Shown: positions 17,283-25,021 of the stretch, piece by piece
Layout of the letters: every line of letters starts with the position of its first letter
How positions within the stretch are numbered: position 1 is the first letter of the stretch
NCBI RefSeq assembly: GCF_000710615.1
Contig: NZ_JDTH01000002.1
Span: 984,082-1,048,081 of the forward strand
Direction of reading: 5' to 3'
Length of the DNA stretch: 64,000 nt
Source: Haladaptatus cibarius D43
GTDB taxonomy: Archaea > Halobacteriota > Halobacteria > Halobacteriales > Haladaptataceae
Translations under genes and position numbers: made by a program
The notes under the pieces: model-generated
What the model was told of the DNA's origin: nothing
The model's input: only the letters and a program-made list of their open reading frames with translations
Database searches by the model: none

Positions 17283-17819
17283 TCAAATGTCGAGGCGGCA
17301 TTCACGCGGGTCGCCTGCTCGTACGAGGAAGAACAACAGAAGGACAAGACCACCGACGCGAAGCAGGTCACCGTGGAAGGGCATGGCCGCCAGCGCGCCC
17401 GCAAACCCGAGGAATCCGAGCAGTCCGGCCCCGCAGCTCGCACATCCGGAAGCGATGAGGCCGGGAAGCACGCCAGTCAGGTCGGAAAGGCTGGAAACCC
17501 CGCCGACCTGCACTTGCGCGACGGTGTTCGTCACCGCAACGCCCGTCAATATTGCGTAGCTGACGATGAGTGCGATTCCGAAGATTCCGTTCGTCGCTAG
17601 CACGTTTTCGGTGAGGAGGACAACTGTGTCGTCAAACCAGTGCATTCCCGCCCCGAGCATCTGCATCGACATCTCGGGAAACGTCGAGAGGATGAGCAGG
17701 AGATACGTTAGCCCCGCAACGATAGCAGTCACGGTCACTCGCCGAACGGAGGTCAGCGGGTATCTGAGGGCCGCGGCGAGTTCCGACAGTATTCGTCGGG
17801 TGCGCGTTCGGACAGTCAT
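17283..17819 (-). CDS. Polytopic membrane protein with CxxC, thioredoxin partner
   Basis: A 178-residue protein with about four hydrophobic helices: AIVAGLTYLLLILS, IFGIALIVSYAILTGVAV, LTGVLPGLIASG and LVLLLFFLVRAG. The third helix leads into GCASCGAGLLGFLGF, a CxxC pair in or next to the membrane. Its start overlaps the stop of the Tat-exported DsbA-like gene by 4 nt, so the two are co-translated. Inference: the CxxC pair could exchange electrons with the extracytoplasmic thioredoxin, in the manner of CcdA or DsbB, although it is not a recognisable member of either family. Confidence 0.7.
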   Translation of the reverse strand: MTVRTRTRRILSELAAALRYPLTSVRRVTVTAIVAGLTYLLLILSTFPEMSMQMLGAGMHWFDDTVVLLTENVLATNGIFGIALIVSYAILTGVAVTNTVAQVQVGGVSSLSDLTGVLPGLIASGCASCGAGLLGFLGFAGALAAMPFHGDLLRVGGLVLLLFFLVRAGDPRECRLDI

Positions 17820-18589
17820 GCGTTCTGAATCTTCTGAATCGAACTTTCGAACCGCTTGTAGGGCTGTGCGCCGACGATTTTTCCGGCCTTTTCGGACTCG
17901 CGGTTGAACAGGATGAATCCCGGCGTTACGCTTATGTCACTTTCTTTGCCGGTGTTGATGTCGCCCGAGACGCTCGATTTGAGCGACCCCTGTTCGTCTT
18001 TCAAACACGATTGAACCGCCTCCGCGTCCACGCCGTCCACGGAACGGGTGATGTCGAGTAGGTTCGATTTCGACGCCCAACCGGTGTTCGGCTTTTCCTG
18101 CTCATCGAACACCGTCGAATGCCAGCGTTTGAATGCGCCCGGATTGTCGTCCCGAACCTGCCGCCAGACGCATTTCGACATTCTGGCCGCCGTTTCCGAT
18201 GCATTCCCGACGTTCGGCAGTTCGAGGACGACGAACCGAACGGTTCCGGGCTGAATCTGCTTGTCAACCAACCGTGGAAACGTCATCTGTTCGAACCGAT
18301 TGCAGAACGGACACTGATAGTCAGTCCAGTAGTAGATGTCCACGGTGGCGTCCTCCGACCCGAGAATGGGGTTGTCCTGCAAGTCGATTCCGTATCCCGT
18401 CGTCTCGTCGCTCGCATACGAAAGCGACCCACCGGATTCGCCAGTCCTCGTATCTCCTTGTGCCGGTTCTGAACGAGGGGTCGTCGTGTTGTCCGATTGC
18501 GGTAGGCTACTCGTGCATCCGGCCAGTCCGACGAGTGTTGCAGTCGCACCGAGAAACTGCCTCCGTCTCTTCATCGTATCGTCAGTCAT
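17816..18589 (-). CDS. Tat-exported lipoprotein thioredoxin (DsbA-like)
   Basis: A 257-residue protein. The N-terminus has twin arginines (KRRRQFLG) and a lipobox, LAGC, around residues 22-25, so export by Tat and lipid anchoring on the outer face are expected. The thioredoxin fold begins with VDIYYWTDYQCPFCNRF, with redox cysteines C93 and C96 (CPFC, as in DsbA/DsbG-like proteins). A distal cis-Pro region is present as ISVTPGFILF. It probably makes or isomerises disulfides in secreted proteins. It is operonic with the CxxC membrane protein downstream (4-nt overlap). Confidence 0.85.
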   Translation of the reverse strand: MTDDTMKRRRQFLGATATLVGLAGCTSSLPQSDNTTTPRSEPAQGDTRTGESGGSLSYASDETTGYGIDLQDNPILGSEDATVDIYYWTDYQCPFCNRFEQMTFPRLVDKQIQPGTVRFVVLELPNVGNASETAARMSKCVWRQVRDDNPGAFKRWHSTVFDEQEKPNTGWASKSNLLDITRSVDGVDAEAVQSCLKDEQGSLKSSVSGDINTGKESDISVTPGFILFNRESEKAGKIVGAQPYKRFESSIQKIQNA

Positions 18590-18698
18590 ATGCGTCTCAG
18601 TTCGAGTGACAGTGCCCGCAGTTATATTTACGGAGGAGCGTTTTCAGAGTCGGAAGTCGTTCGATGCGTTTTAACCCCCGAACTGACCTTATGAACGT

Positions 18699-19049
18699 GT
18701 GAGTGGGGAGCCGAGTCCAGCCGAGTTGTTCCGCTTGCTGGACGACGAGTACGCCCGGGCCATCCTCACCAAAACGAGCGAACGACCGATGTCAGCACAG
18801 ACCTTAAGCACCGAATGTGATGCCTCGCTCCCGACCATCTACCGGCGGCTCAACGATTTAGAAGCGTGCAATTTAATCGAGAAGTTCACCCGACCGGAAC
18901 CGGACGGAAACCACCGTTCGATGTACGAATCGACAGTCGGACACGTCGAAATCGACATCGAGGAGGGTGTGCTCGACGTTGAGATGACCAAACGAGAGGA
19001 CGTGGCCGACCGCTTCACTCGCGTGTGGAGCGACATGCGAGGTGACTGA
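18699..19049 (+). CDS. Winged-helix transcriptional regulator (ArsR-like)
   Basis: A 116-residue regulator starting at GTG 18699; the upstream ATG at 18691 stops after three codons. FRLLDDEYARAILTKTSERPMSAQTLSTECDASLPTIYRRLNDL is a standard winged helix of the ArsR/HTH_20 kind used widely in haloarchaea, with a short acidic C-terminus and no metal-binding cysteines of ArsR type. It is followed after 2 bp by a DUF7521 membrane gene. This HTH-plus-DUF7521 pair recurs in haloarchaea and suggests the membrane protein senses or modulates the regulator. Confidence 0.8.
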   Translation: MSGEPSPAELFRLLDDEYARAILTKTSERPMSAQTLSTECDASLPTIYRRLNDLEACNLIEKFTRPEPDGNHRSMYESTVGHVEIDIEEGVLDVEMTKREDVADRFTRVWSDMRGD

Positions 19050-19051
19050 CG

Positions 19052-19315
19052 ATGCGTATCGAACTCCTCGCTGGAAAGCTGCTCGTCATGGCGCTCGGAT
19101 TGCTTATCGCCTATCAGGGCTTTCGCGGCTATCGACGCAATCACAGCGAACCGATGTTTTTCGTCGCCATCGGGTTCTTGTTTCTCACCGCGGGCGGAAC
19201 GATGGGTTGTACGCTCATCCACACGCTCGGCATTTCGGCGTTTTCGCTCGGCATCGCACAGACGGTGCTGGTCGCAACCGGGATGGGGTTCGTTCTCTAC
19301 TCGCTGTATGGGTGA
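19052..19315 (+). CDS. DUF7521-type small membrane protein
   Basis: An 87-residue protein with three hydrophobic helices: LLVMALGLLIAYQGFRGYRR, MFFVAIGFLFLTAG and VLVATGMGFVLYSLYG. A conserved polar turn lies after the first helix. The ATG begins 2 bp after the regulator's TGA, so the two genes are one transcription unit. The family has no known activity. A role in signalling to the adjacent winged-helix protein is inferred from context only. Confidence 0.75.
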   Translation: MRIELLAGKLLVMALGLLIAYQGFRGYRRNHSEPMFFVAIGFLFLTAGGTMGCTLIHTLGISAFSLGIAQTVLVATGMGFVLYSLYG

Positions 19316-19643
19316 GTAAGTCGAAATTTTCGCGGCCTCGAAAGACTGTGTCTTTCGGCAATTCCGTTTGAACCGGCATCAGTTGAAGAAGTAGTCGGTC
19401 GTTCTGAATCAGCGAAAAAAGCAACTAACGTCACCGATACTTGCTGGCTCAAACGGAGCCCTCAGTCGGGTTTCGCTCCTTTCAGTCGCTTGAACCTCCT
19501 TCGCCCTCCATCCACCAGGACAGCCCGTGGTTAGCGAAAATTCCATCGCAAACGTGTTCGCCAGATACGTCTCAAACGCTCCCGCTGTCGTTTGCCTCAA
19601 CACTTAACACGACCACCGTTGACCAGAGTTGACGGGGGTAATT
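19316..19643. other. Intergenic region with one hairpin
   Basis: 328 bp without a gene. A 7-bp stem CGAAAGA/TCTTTCG with a 5-nt loop at about 19339-19357 could end the regulator operon transcript. The last 60 bp should hold the sod promoter (CTTAAC near 19604), but no exact box can be assigned. Nothing else is seen. Confidence 0.4.
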
Positions 19644-20243
19644 ATGGCAACCTACGAACTACCGGAGTTACCGTACGACTACGATGCACTGGAACCGTCC
19701 ATCGACGCGCGAATCATGGAACTGCACCACGACAAGCACCACCAAGGCTACGTCGATGGTGCGAACTCGGCGCTCGACACACTGGAAACGATGCGCGATA
19801 ACGACGACTGGGGTGACGTGAAGGGCGTCGAACGAAACCTCGCGTTCAACCTCTCGGGGCACGTAAACCACAGCGTCTTCTGGGAAAACATGTCTCCGGA
19901 CGGCGGCGGGGAACCCGGCGGCGAACTCGCCGACGCGATGGACGAGCATTTCGGCGGTTTCGACCAGTTCAAGAGCCACTTTTCGGCGGCCGCAAAGGGT
20001 GTCGAAGGTTCGGGATGGGGGATGTTAGTGTACGACTTCGTGGCGGACAAACCCATCGTAACCATGGCCGAGAACCACCAGAACCAGAGTCCGATGGCGG
20101 AACCGCTGCTCGTGCTGGACGTGTGGGAACACGCCTACTACCTCCAGTACGAGAACAACCGGGGCGAGTACGTGGACAACTTCTGGGACGTGGTGAACTG
20201 GGACGATGTGGCGGAGCGATTCGATGCAGCCCAAAGCATGTAA
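19644..20243 (+). CDS. sod: Superoxide dismutase [Fe/Mn], first copy
   Basis: A 199-residue Fe/Mn SOD. Metal ligands are visible: His in MELHHDKHHQGY, His in NLSGHVNHSVFW, Asp and His in LVLDVWEHAYYLQY. It converts superoxide to peroxide and oxygen. The ATG at 19644 is taken because it gives the family N-terminus MATYELPELPYDYDALEP. It lies 119 bp upstream of a second SOD gene in the same direction. The two proteins share the fold and motifs but differ clearly in the middle third: this copy has the QNQSPMAEPLL loop where the second has QGALWGSHPIL. Confidence 0.92.
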   Translation: MATYELPELPYDYDALEPSIDARIMELHHDKHHQGYVDGANSALDTLETMRDNDDWGDVKGVERNLAFNLSGHVNHSVFWENMSPDGGGEPGGELADAMDEHFGGFDQFKSHFSAAAKGVEGSGWGMLVYDFVADKPIVTMAENHQNQSPMAEPLLVLDVWEHAYYLQYENNRGEYVDNFWDVVNWDDVAERFDAAQSM

Positions 20244-20348
20244 TCTCCGTCGAAGCGCCCTAAATAGGTATTTTTTGCCGGAATATCGTGTTGTGTGTTA
20301 GCGAACTTCTCCTCAAGGTTTAACAGCGAGTGGCGAGATGTATTTGAC

Positions 20349-20354
20349 GGAGGT
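20349..20354 (+). promoter_or_regulatory. Strong Shine-Dalgarno of second SOD gene
   Basis: GGAGGT lies 8 nt before the ATG at 20363. Many haloarchaeal messages are leaderless, so a full SD indicates a leadered transcript, and it fixes the start of this gene. Confidence 0.7.
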
Positions 20355-20362
20355 ATACATAT

Positions 20363-20974
20363 ATGCCAGAACAATCGAACGCGGAACTGCCGCCACTTCC
20401 GTACGACTACGACGCGCTGGAACCCCACATCTCCGAACAGGTGCTCGAATGGCACCACGACACGCACCATCAGGGCTACGTAAACGGCCTCAACAGTGCC
20501 GAGGAAACCCTCGCGGAGAACCGCGAATCCGGCGACTACTCCAGCACGGCGGGTGCGCTGGGTAACATCACCCACAACGGCTGTGGACATTACCTCCACA
20601 CCCTGTTCTGGGACAACATGGACGAGAACGGCGGCGGCGAACCCGAGGGCGACCTCGCAGACCGCATCGCCGAGGACTTCGGCTCCTACGAGGGTTGGAA
20701 GGGCGAGTTCAAGGCTGCCGCGAGCGCCGCAGGTGGCTGGGCGCTTCTCGTGTACGACCCAGTCGCAAAACAGCTTCGCAACGTCAAAGTTGGCAAGCAC
20801 GACCAGGGCGCACTCTGGGGTAGCCACCCGATTCTCGCACTCGACGTGTGGGAGCACTCCTACTACTACGACTACGGTCCAGACCGCGGCGACTTCATCG
20901 ACAACTTCTTCGAGGTCGTCGATTGGGACGAGGTTGCTGACCAGTACGAAAACGTCGCGCCGCGGTTCGAATAA
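20363..20974 (+). CDS. sod: Superoxide dismutase [Fe/Mn], second copy
   Basis: A 203-residue Fe/Mn SOD. Ligand motifs are EWHHDTHHQGYVNGLN, GCGHYLHTLFWDNM, and LALDVWEHSYYYDYG. It is close to the well-studied haloarchaeal Mn-SODs, which share the NGCGHYLHTLFWDNM block. The upstream SOD lacks the cysteine-containing form of that block. It has its own Shine-Dalgarno and a 119-bp leader region, so it may be expressed independently of the first copy. The tandem arrangement suggests duplication or acquisition followed by divergence. Confidence 0.93.
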   Translation: MPEQSNAELPPLPYDYDALEPHISEQVLEWHHDTHHQGYVNGLNSAEETLAENRESGDYSSTAGALGNITHNGCGHYLHTLFWDNMDENGGGEPEGDLADRIAEDFGSYEGWKGEFKAAASAAGGWALLVYDPVAKQLRNVKVGKHDQGALWGSHPILALDVWEHSYYYDYGPDRGDFIDNFFEVVDWDEVADQYENVAPRFE

Positions 20975-21045
20975 CGGGCCGAACCAACCGATATTTTTGC
21001 GCAGAAAATTCACGAGCGACCGCTGTACCGCGTCCGCGAGTTCAC

Positions 21046-21480
21046 TTACTGACGTTCGGATTCCGTTGCCACCGTCGGCACGTCGTACCCGGACGCGATA
21101 TCGGTGACGTGCTGAAAGAGCGCTTCGTAATCGTGGCCGCCTGATTGGAGGTCGAGGCTGGCGAATACGCCGACGTTTCGCTCGTCGTCCGCGAAAAACA
21201 TCCGGAACTGTTCAAAATCGTCGAATCCCCGAACCGTGTACTGGTAGGATGCGTAGTACAATTGGTCGTAGGTGTCCCGAGTGACGAATCCGAACCGTTC
21301 GTTATCGACGAACTTCGAAACGTCGATTTCGTCGAGTTTGTCCGCAACGTCGTCGCGGAGATACAACATTTCGAAATCCGACTGGTCGAACAACCAGATA
21401 TCTCGTAGGTTTTCGCCGCCAAATTCGGCAAATGCCGATACGAGAGCCTCTTTCGTCTCGCTCCCCTGCTCCTCGGGCAT
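21046..21480 (-). CDS. Haloarchaeal hypothetical protein
   Basis: A 144-residue acidic soluble protein starting at ATG 21480 (MPEEQGSETKEALVSAF). It has predicted helices at both ends and a central run ENLRDIWLFDQSDFEMLYLRDDVADKL, followed by YQYTVRGFDDFEQFRMFFADDE. This resembles a lineage-specific haloarchaeal family (DUF7522-like), but the match is from memory. No catalytic residues stand out. The frame continues upstream without a better start. Convergent with the second SOD gene. Confidence 0.65.
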   Translation of the reverse strand: MPEEQGSETKEALVSAFAEFGGENLRDIWLFDQSDFEMLYLRDDVADKLDEIDVSKFVDNERFGFVTRDTYDQLYYASYQYTVRGFDDFEQFRMFFADDERNVGVFASLDLQSGGHDYEALFQHVTDIASGYDVPTVATESERQ

Positions 21481-21624
21481 GTCATTCTCTATCTCGAACG
21501 CTCCATTATAAAAACTCGGATATGAATGTAATTTGTTATATCCACGACCGAGTGGCAAGAATATTCTCCGTCGGCCCATCGCCGATTCGTGAGGTTTTAC
21601 GCCGGGAAGAACGTATCCCCGCGC

Positions 21625-21891
21625 ATGCCGAAAGCGAAGGACGACTTCGAGCAGTTGTATCCGTGCGATTTCTACGAACCGGGCGAACTGCTCGACGCGG
21701 ACATGATGTACAGCGTGTACGAAATCGCGCGACTCCTGCAAGGACTCGACCCCGATGCAGAAATCGACGTCGAGACGGAAACCATCCTCCTCGACTGGGC
21801 GATTCCGTGGATTATGCGCAACGCGGACGAACTCGTCGTGGCGGAACCGCCGAGCGACGAGGAACCCGGCTACTACGGCCTGAAGACATGA
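21625..21891 (+). CDS. DUF5827 family protein
   Basis: An 88-residue protein from ATG 21625 (MPKAKDDFEQLYPCDFYEPGELL). The run MMYSVYEIARLLQGLDPDAEIDVETETILLDWAIPWIM and the tail VVAEPPSDEEPGYYGLK are the hallmark of the haloarchaeal DUF5827 family. A GTG at 21589 would add 12 residues and is less likely. The TGA overlaps the next gene's ATG by 4 nt, so it is coupled to the downstream P-loop ATPase gene. Function unknown. Confidence 0.8.
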   Translation: MPKAKDDFEQLYPCDFYEPGELLDADMMYSVYEIARLLQGLDPDAEIDVETETILLDWAIPWIMRNADELVVAEPPSDEEPGYYGLKT

Positions 21892-22676
21892 CGATTCTCG
21901 TCGCGGGAAGCGACCGAGTGGATGCGGGCAAGACGACGTTCACGGTCGGACTGCTCTCACACCTCGACGCCGTCGGGTTCAAACCCCGCGCTGGCAACGA
22001 CTTCTGGTTCGACCACGACGACGCCATGACCGCCATCTCGGAGGGGCGACTCTACGGCAAGGATTCCACCCGCCTCGCGGAGGCAAGCGCGGGCGACCAT
22101 GCCCCGGAAGACGTGAATCCGGTTCACCGACTGTGGTGGCCTGCACCGGGAAAAGGGAAAGGCCTACTCGGCCAAACTCACCGCGAGTTCCTCGTTGACC
22201 GCGTCGGCAAAAGTTTCGTCGTGAACGGAACGACCGAGCTCCCAACGACTGTCCAAGAAAATCTGCCCCTGTCCGACGCCGTCACCATCGAATCGGTTCC
22301 GGAACTGAACGACCAGACAGAACGGCGCTATTTGCCGCACTTTCGCGCGCTGGCGGAGCGGATCGAAAAAGAAGACCGCGCCGTCGTGGAATCCTACAGC
22401 GACATCGCCCGCCCGATTCAGGGTATCGAATTCGAGACGGTCGCGGTCGTCGAACCGCGACGACTCCGCGTGTACGACGGGAGACGCTACGCGAAGGCCT
22501 GTGAAGTCGCGGACAGCAGTGCTAGAGACGGGTCGCTCGAAAAGCGCGTCGAAAACGTGGTGAATCTGCTCGAACCAACGGAGACGCACACGCTCGAACC
22601 ACTGACGAAGGCGGAGCGTTCCGCCCCCGAGAAGACGACGGCGGTGTACGAGAGCGCATACGAGACGCTTCGATAG
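21888..22676 (+). CDS. P-loop ATPase of MobB/BioD-like type
   Basis: A 262-residue protein opening MTILVAGSDRVDAGKTTFTVGLL. GSDRVDAGKTT is a Walker A loop of the SIMIBI class, as in dethiobiotin synthase and MobB. Further acidic patches (FWFDHDD, residues 43-49) could bind metal. The middle part does not match BioD or MobB closely enough for a specific name. Coupled by a 4-nt ATGA overlap to the DUF5827 gene, an arrangement that suggests the two proteins act together. Confidence 0.7.
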   Translation: MTILVAGSDRVDAGKTTFTVGLLSHLDAVGFKPRAGNDFWFDHDDAMTAISEGRLYGKDSTRLAEASAGDHAPEDVNPVHRLWWPAPGKGKGLLGQTHREFLVDRVGKSFVVNGTTELPTTVQENLPLSDAVTIESVPELNDQTERRYLPHFRALAERIEKEDRAVVESYSDIARPIQGIEFETVAVVEPRRLRVYDGRRYAKACEVADSSARDGSLEKRVENVVNLLEPTETHTLEPLTKAERSAPEKTTAVYESAYETLR

Positions 22677-22687
22677 AACGACAAAAA

Positions 22688-23266
22688 TCAGTACATCCGG
22701 GCCGCCTTCCCCGCGAGTTCGATGTCGTGATACGGATTCGTCGTCACGCTCGGCCCGTGGCCGGTGTGCATCTCCTGTAAATCCTCGTCCGCCGTGACCG
22801 CCACGCGGTCGATGCTCTTGATGAGTGCCTCCCGGTCACCCTCTTCCAAGTCGGTGCGCCCGAAACTGCCGTTCTGGAAGATGAGGTCGCCAGCGAACAG
22901 GATTCCCGCCGATTCCGAGTAGAAACAGAGATGGTCGTTTTTGTGTCCCGGCGTGTGGAGCGCGAGATAATCGTCGTCGCCGACTGTCACGGTCTCTTCG
23001 TCCTCAATTGCGACATCCACGCCGGACTGGTCGGTGTCGAAACCATACGCCTCCACGTCGAAGGCGTCTTTGACGCTTTCGAGATTTCCGACGTGGTCGG
23101 GGTGGGTGTGCGTGAGGACGACGGCGTCCAAATCGTCTACGTGTTCCTCGATTTTTCCGACAGCATCGAAATTTGCGCCAGTATCGACGAGCACGGTTCG
23201 CTCGCCGGTCACGAGAAAGGCGTTGCTGGTGAACGACTGGACGCCCGCCGCGATGTTTCGAATCAT
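22688..23266 (-). CDS. MBL-fold metallohydrolase (glyoxalase II-like)
   Basis: A 192-residue protein with the full metallo-beta-lactamase metal motif THTHPDHVGN (HxHxDH) near residues 51-57. H110 follows in LHTPGHKNDH, then FAGDLIF with the bridging Asp, and a late His in HTGHGPS. Such compact MBL proteins include glyoxalase II-like and persulfide dioxygenase-like enzymes, and the substrate is not clear. The start is the ATG at 23266. The upstream in-frame extension is rich in Arg and Ser and non-coding in character. Convergent with the ATPase gene. Confidence 0.85.
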   Translation of the reverse strand: MIRNIAAGVQSFTSNAFLVTGERTVLVDTGANFDAVGKIEEHVDDLDAVVLTHTHPDHVGNLESVKDAFDVEAYGFDTDQSGVDVAIEDEETVTVGDDDYLALHTPGHKNDHLCFYSESAGILFAGDLIFQNGSFGRTDLEEGDREALIKSIDRVAVTADEDLQEMHTGHGPSVTTNPYHDIELAGKAARMY

Positions 23267-23342
23267 GGGTAATCGTGTGGTCGTACAACGAGGGTGGCTT
23301 TCCGGTTTTCGTTCCGTTCTTCCTGATTCCGCCGAGGATTTG

Positions 23343-23828
23343 CTACTCCTCCGCGAGTTCCTCGACCAGCGTGTCCAAACTGTAGCTCTGGAGGACACGG
23401 TGGGAGTCTCGAAGTGTGGAGATGACGAACGTCGAGTTCGTCCGGTCTACCTCCTCGATGCTCTCGAAATCGCTGATGAGTCGTTCGACCATCTCGCGCC
23501 CGGAGAGATGAGCGACGACGATGAAGTCCGTCTCACCCATGGTGAAGTACGCCTGCGTGACGCCTTCGATGTCCAGAATCTTCTCGCCGAAATCGGCGTA
23601 TGACCCGGTGTAGTCGGCGAACACTTCGACGACGACGGTGACGCCGAGGCCGAACGCCTCTAAGTCGATGTCGTAGAGGTCGTTTTCGATGACGCCAGCA
23701 TCTCTGAGGTTGTTCAGTCGGTAGTGAATGGTCGAAACCGGGATTCCGGTTTCCTCGTTGAGTTTTTCGGGACTTCCGGTTTCCAAGTCCGAAATCGCCT
23801 TGAGCAGTGTAACGTCGCGCTCGTCCAT
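23343..23828 (-). CDS. Lrp/AsnC-family transcriptional regulator
   Basis: A 161-residue regulator: an N-terminal HTH (DERDVTLLKAISDLETGSPEKLNEETGIPVSTIHYRLNNLRDAGVI) and a C-terminal RAM/AsnC ligand domain (GVTQAYFTMGETDFIVVAHL). Lrp proteins form octamers and respond to amino acids. It is divergent from an EamA transporter gene, an arrangement common for amino-acid exporters. A palindrome lies between its TATA-like element and its start, consistent with autoregulation. Confidence 0.88.
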   Translation of the reverse strand: MDERDVTLLKAISDLETGSPEKLNEETGIPVSTIHYRLNNLRDAGVIENDLYDIDLEAFGLGVTVVVEVFADYTGSYADFGEKILDIEGVTQAYFTMGETDFIVVAHLSGREMVERLISDFESIEEVDRTNSTFVISTLRDSHRVLQSYSLDTLVEELAEE

Positions 23829-23838
23829 TGCCCTGAAT

Positions 23839-23860
23839 TGTCGGTGCCGACACTTAATAT
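23839..23860 (-). promoter_or_regulatory. TATA box and palindromic operator of the lrp gene
   Basis: On the minus strand, ATATTAAG (23853-23860) is about 29 nt before the ATG at 23828, the spacing expected for a leaderless transcript. Just downstream, TGTCGG-CA-CCGACA (23839-23852) is a 6-bp inverted repeat, placed so that a bound regulator would block the promoter. Confidence 0.5.
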
Positions 23861-24034
23861 CTGGATTTTACCCGTGGGAGTGCGACACACTAACGCCCTC
23901 AAAATCCTATCGAATAAAAATTGGAGAAATATTACTCCCACATACTCGCCAAAAATTGCCTATGAATCAGTATCGAACGATAATGTTGTAGAAGGATTTA
24001 ACAACCCGTACCGAATAGAGTTGAATAGAAATCC

Positions 24035-24979
24035 ATGATTACGTCTAAAGTTGGTAGACTTCTACCACGAACCGAGGTATTGTTCGTATTGCTAGCCGGA
24101 TTCTGGGGAACGTCGTTCGTCACCATCGAAGTCGGCCTTCACCACTTTCCGCCGATTCTGTTTGCCGCGCTCCGGTACGACGTGGCCGGACTGGCGATTC
24201 TCGGCTACGCGGTTGCGACGACTGACCGCTGGAAGCCACAGAGCAGAGCCGACATCCTCTCGATTTTGGCCATCGGCGTGTTCATCATCGCGGGTCACCA
24301 CGGCTTTCTCTATCTCGGTCAACAGTACGTTCCCGGCGCGCTCGCGTCGGTCATCATCAGCCTTACGCCAGTCCTGACTGCCGTCTTCGCCAGCGCGATG
24401 CTCGCGGACGAACACATCACGCCGCTCGGGATTCTCGGATTCGCCTTCGGCGTCGCTGGTGTCGCCATCGTCGCCGACCCGAACCCGGAAAACTTGCTTT
24501 CTGTCGGTATCATCGGAATCGGCCTCGTCTTCCTCGGCGGCGTGTCGTTCGCGCTGGGTTCGGTTCTCACCCAACCGCTCGAAACCGACCTCTCGCTCCC
24601 CGCGCTTCAGGGCTGGTCGATGATGCTCGGGTCCGGCCTGCTCCACATCTTGAGCGGTGCGCGCGGTGAATCCTTCGCTGCAATCGACTGGTCGTTCACC
24701 GCCATCGCTTCGCTGGTGTACCTGACTCTCGTTTCCGGCGTCGTCGCGTTTCTGCTCTACTTCCACCTGCTGGACGAAATCGGCCCGACGGAACTCAATC
24801 TCGTCGCCTATCTCGAACCCGTGGTTGCGACCATCCTCACGTGGGCGTTGTTCGGTCAACTGGTGGCGTCAACGACGCTCGTCGGATTTGGTGCGATTTT
24901 CGCCGGATTCGCTCTGCTGAAACGCGATGCGCTGTTCGAAGTCGTGCGCTCGCTTTCGCCGACCGCTGGTCGGGCCTGA
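24035..24979 (+). CDS. EamA/DMT-family transporter
   Basis: A 314-residue protein with two five-helix EamA repeats. FWGTSFVTIEVGLHHFPPILFAALRYD at the N-terminus closely parallels the transporter at 3815 (VIWGSSFVAIEAGLRTFPPVLFAALRYD), so the two are paralogues. Repeat two begins at IGIGLVFLGGVSFALGSVLTQ. The divergent Lrp-type regulator suggests an amino acid or related metabolite as substrate or inducer. Export is the usual direction for the family, but this is inferred. Confidence 0.85.
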   Translation: MITSKVGRLLPRTEVLFVLLAGFWGTSFVTIEVGLHHFPPILFAALRYDVAGLAILGYAVATTDRWKPQSRADILSILAIGVFIIAGHHGFLYLGQQYVPGALASVIISLTPVLTAVFASAMLADEHITPLGILGFAFGVAGVAIVADPNPENLLSVGIIGIGLVFLGGVSFALGSVLTQPLETDLSLPALQGWSMMLGSGLLHILSGARGESFAAIDWSFTAIASLVYLTLVSGVVAFLLYFHLLDEIGPTELNLVAYLEPVVATILTWALFGQLVASTTLVGFGAIFAGFALLKRDALFEVVRSLSPTAGRA

Positions 24980-25021
24980 TTCCCCACATCACTTTTCGCC
25001 CCCCTCGCCCTACGCCTTCGC

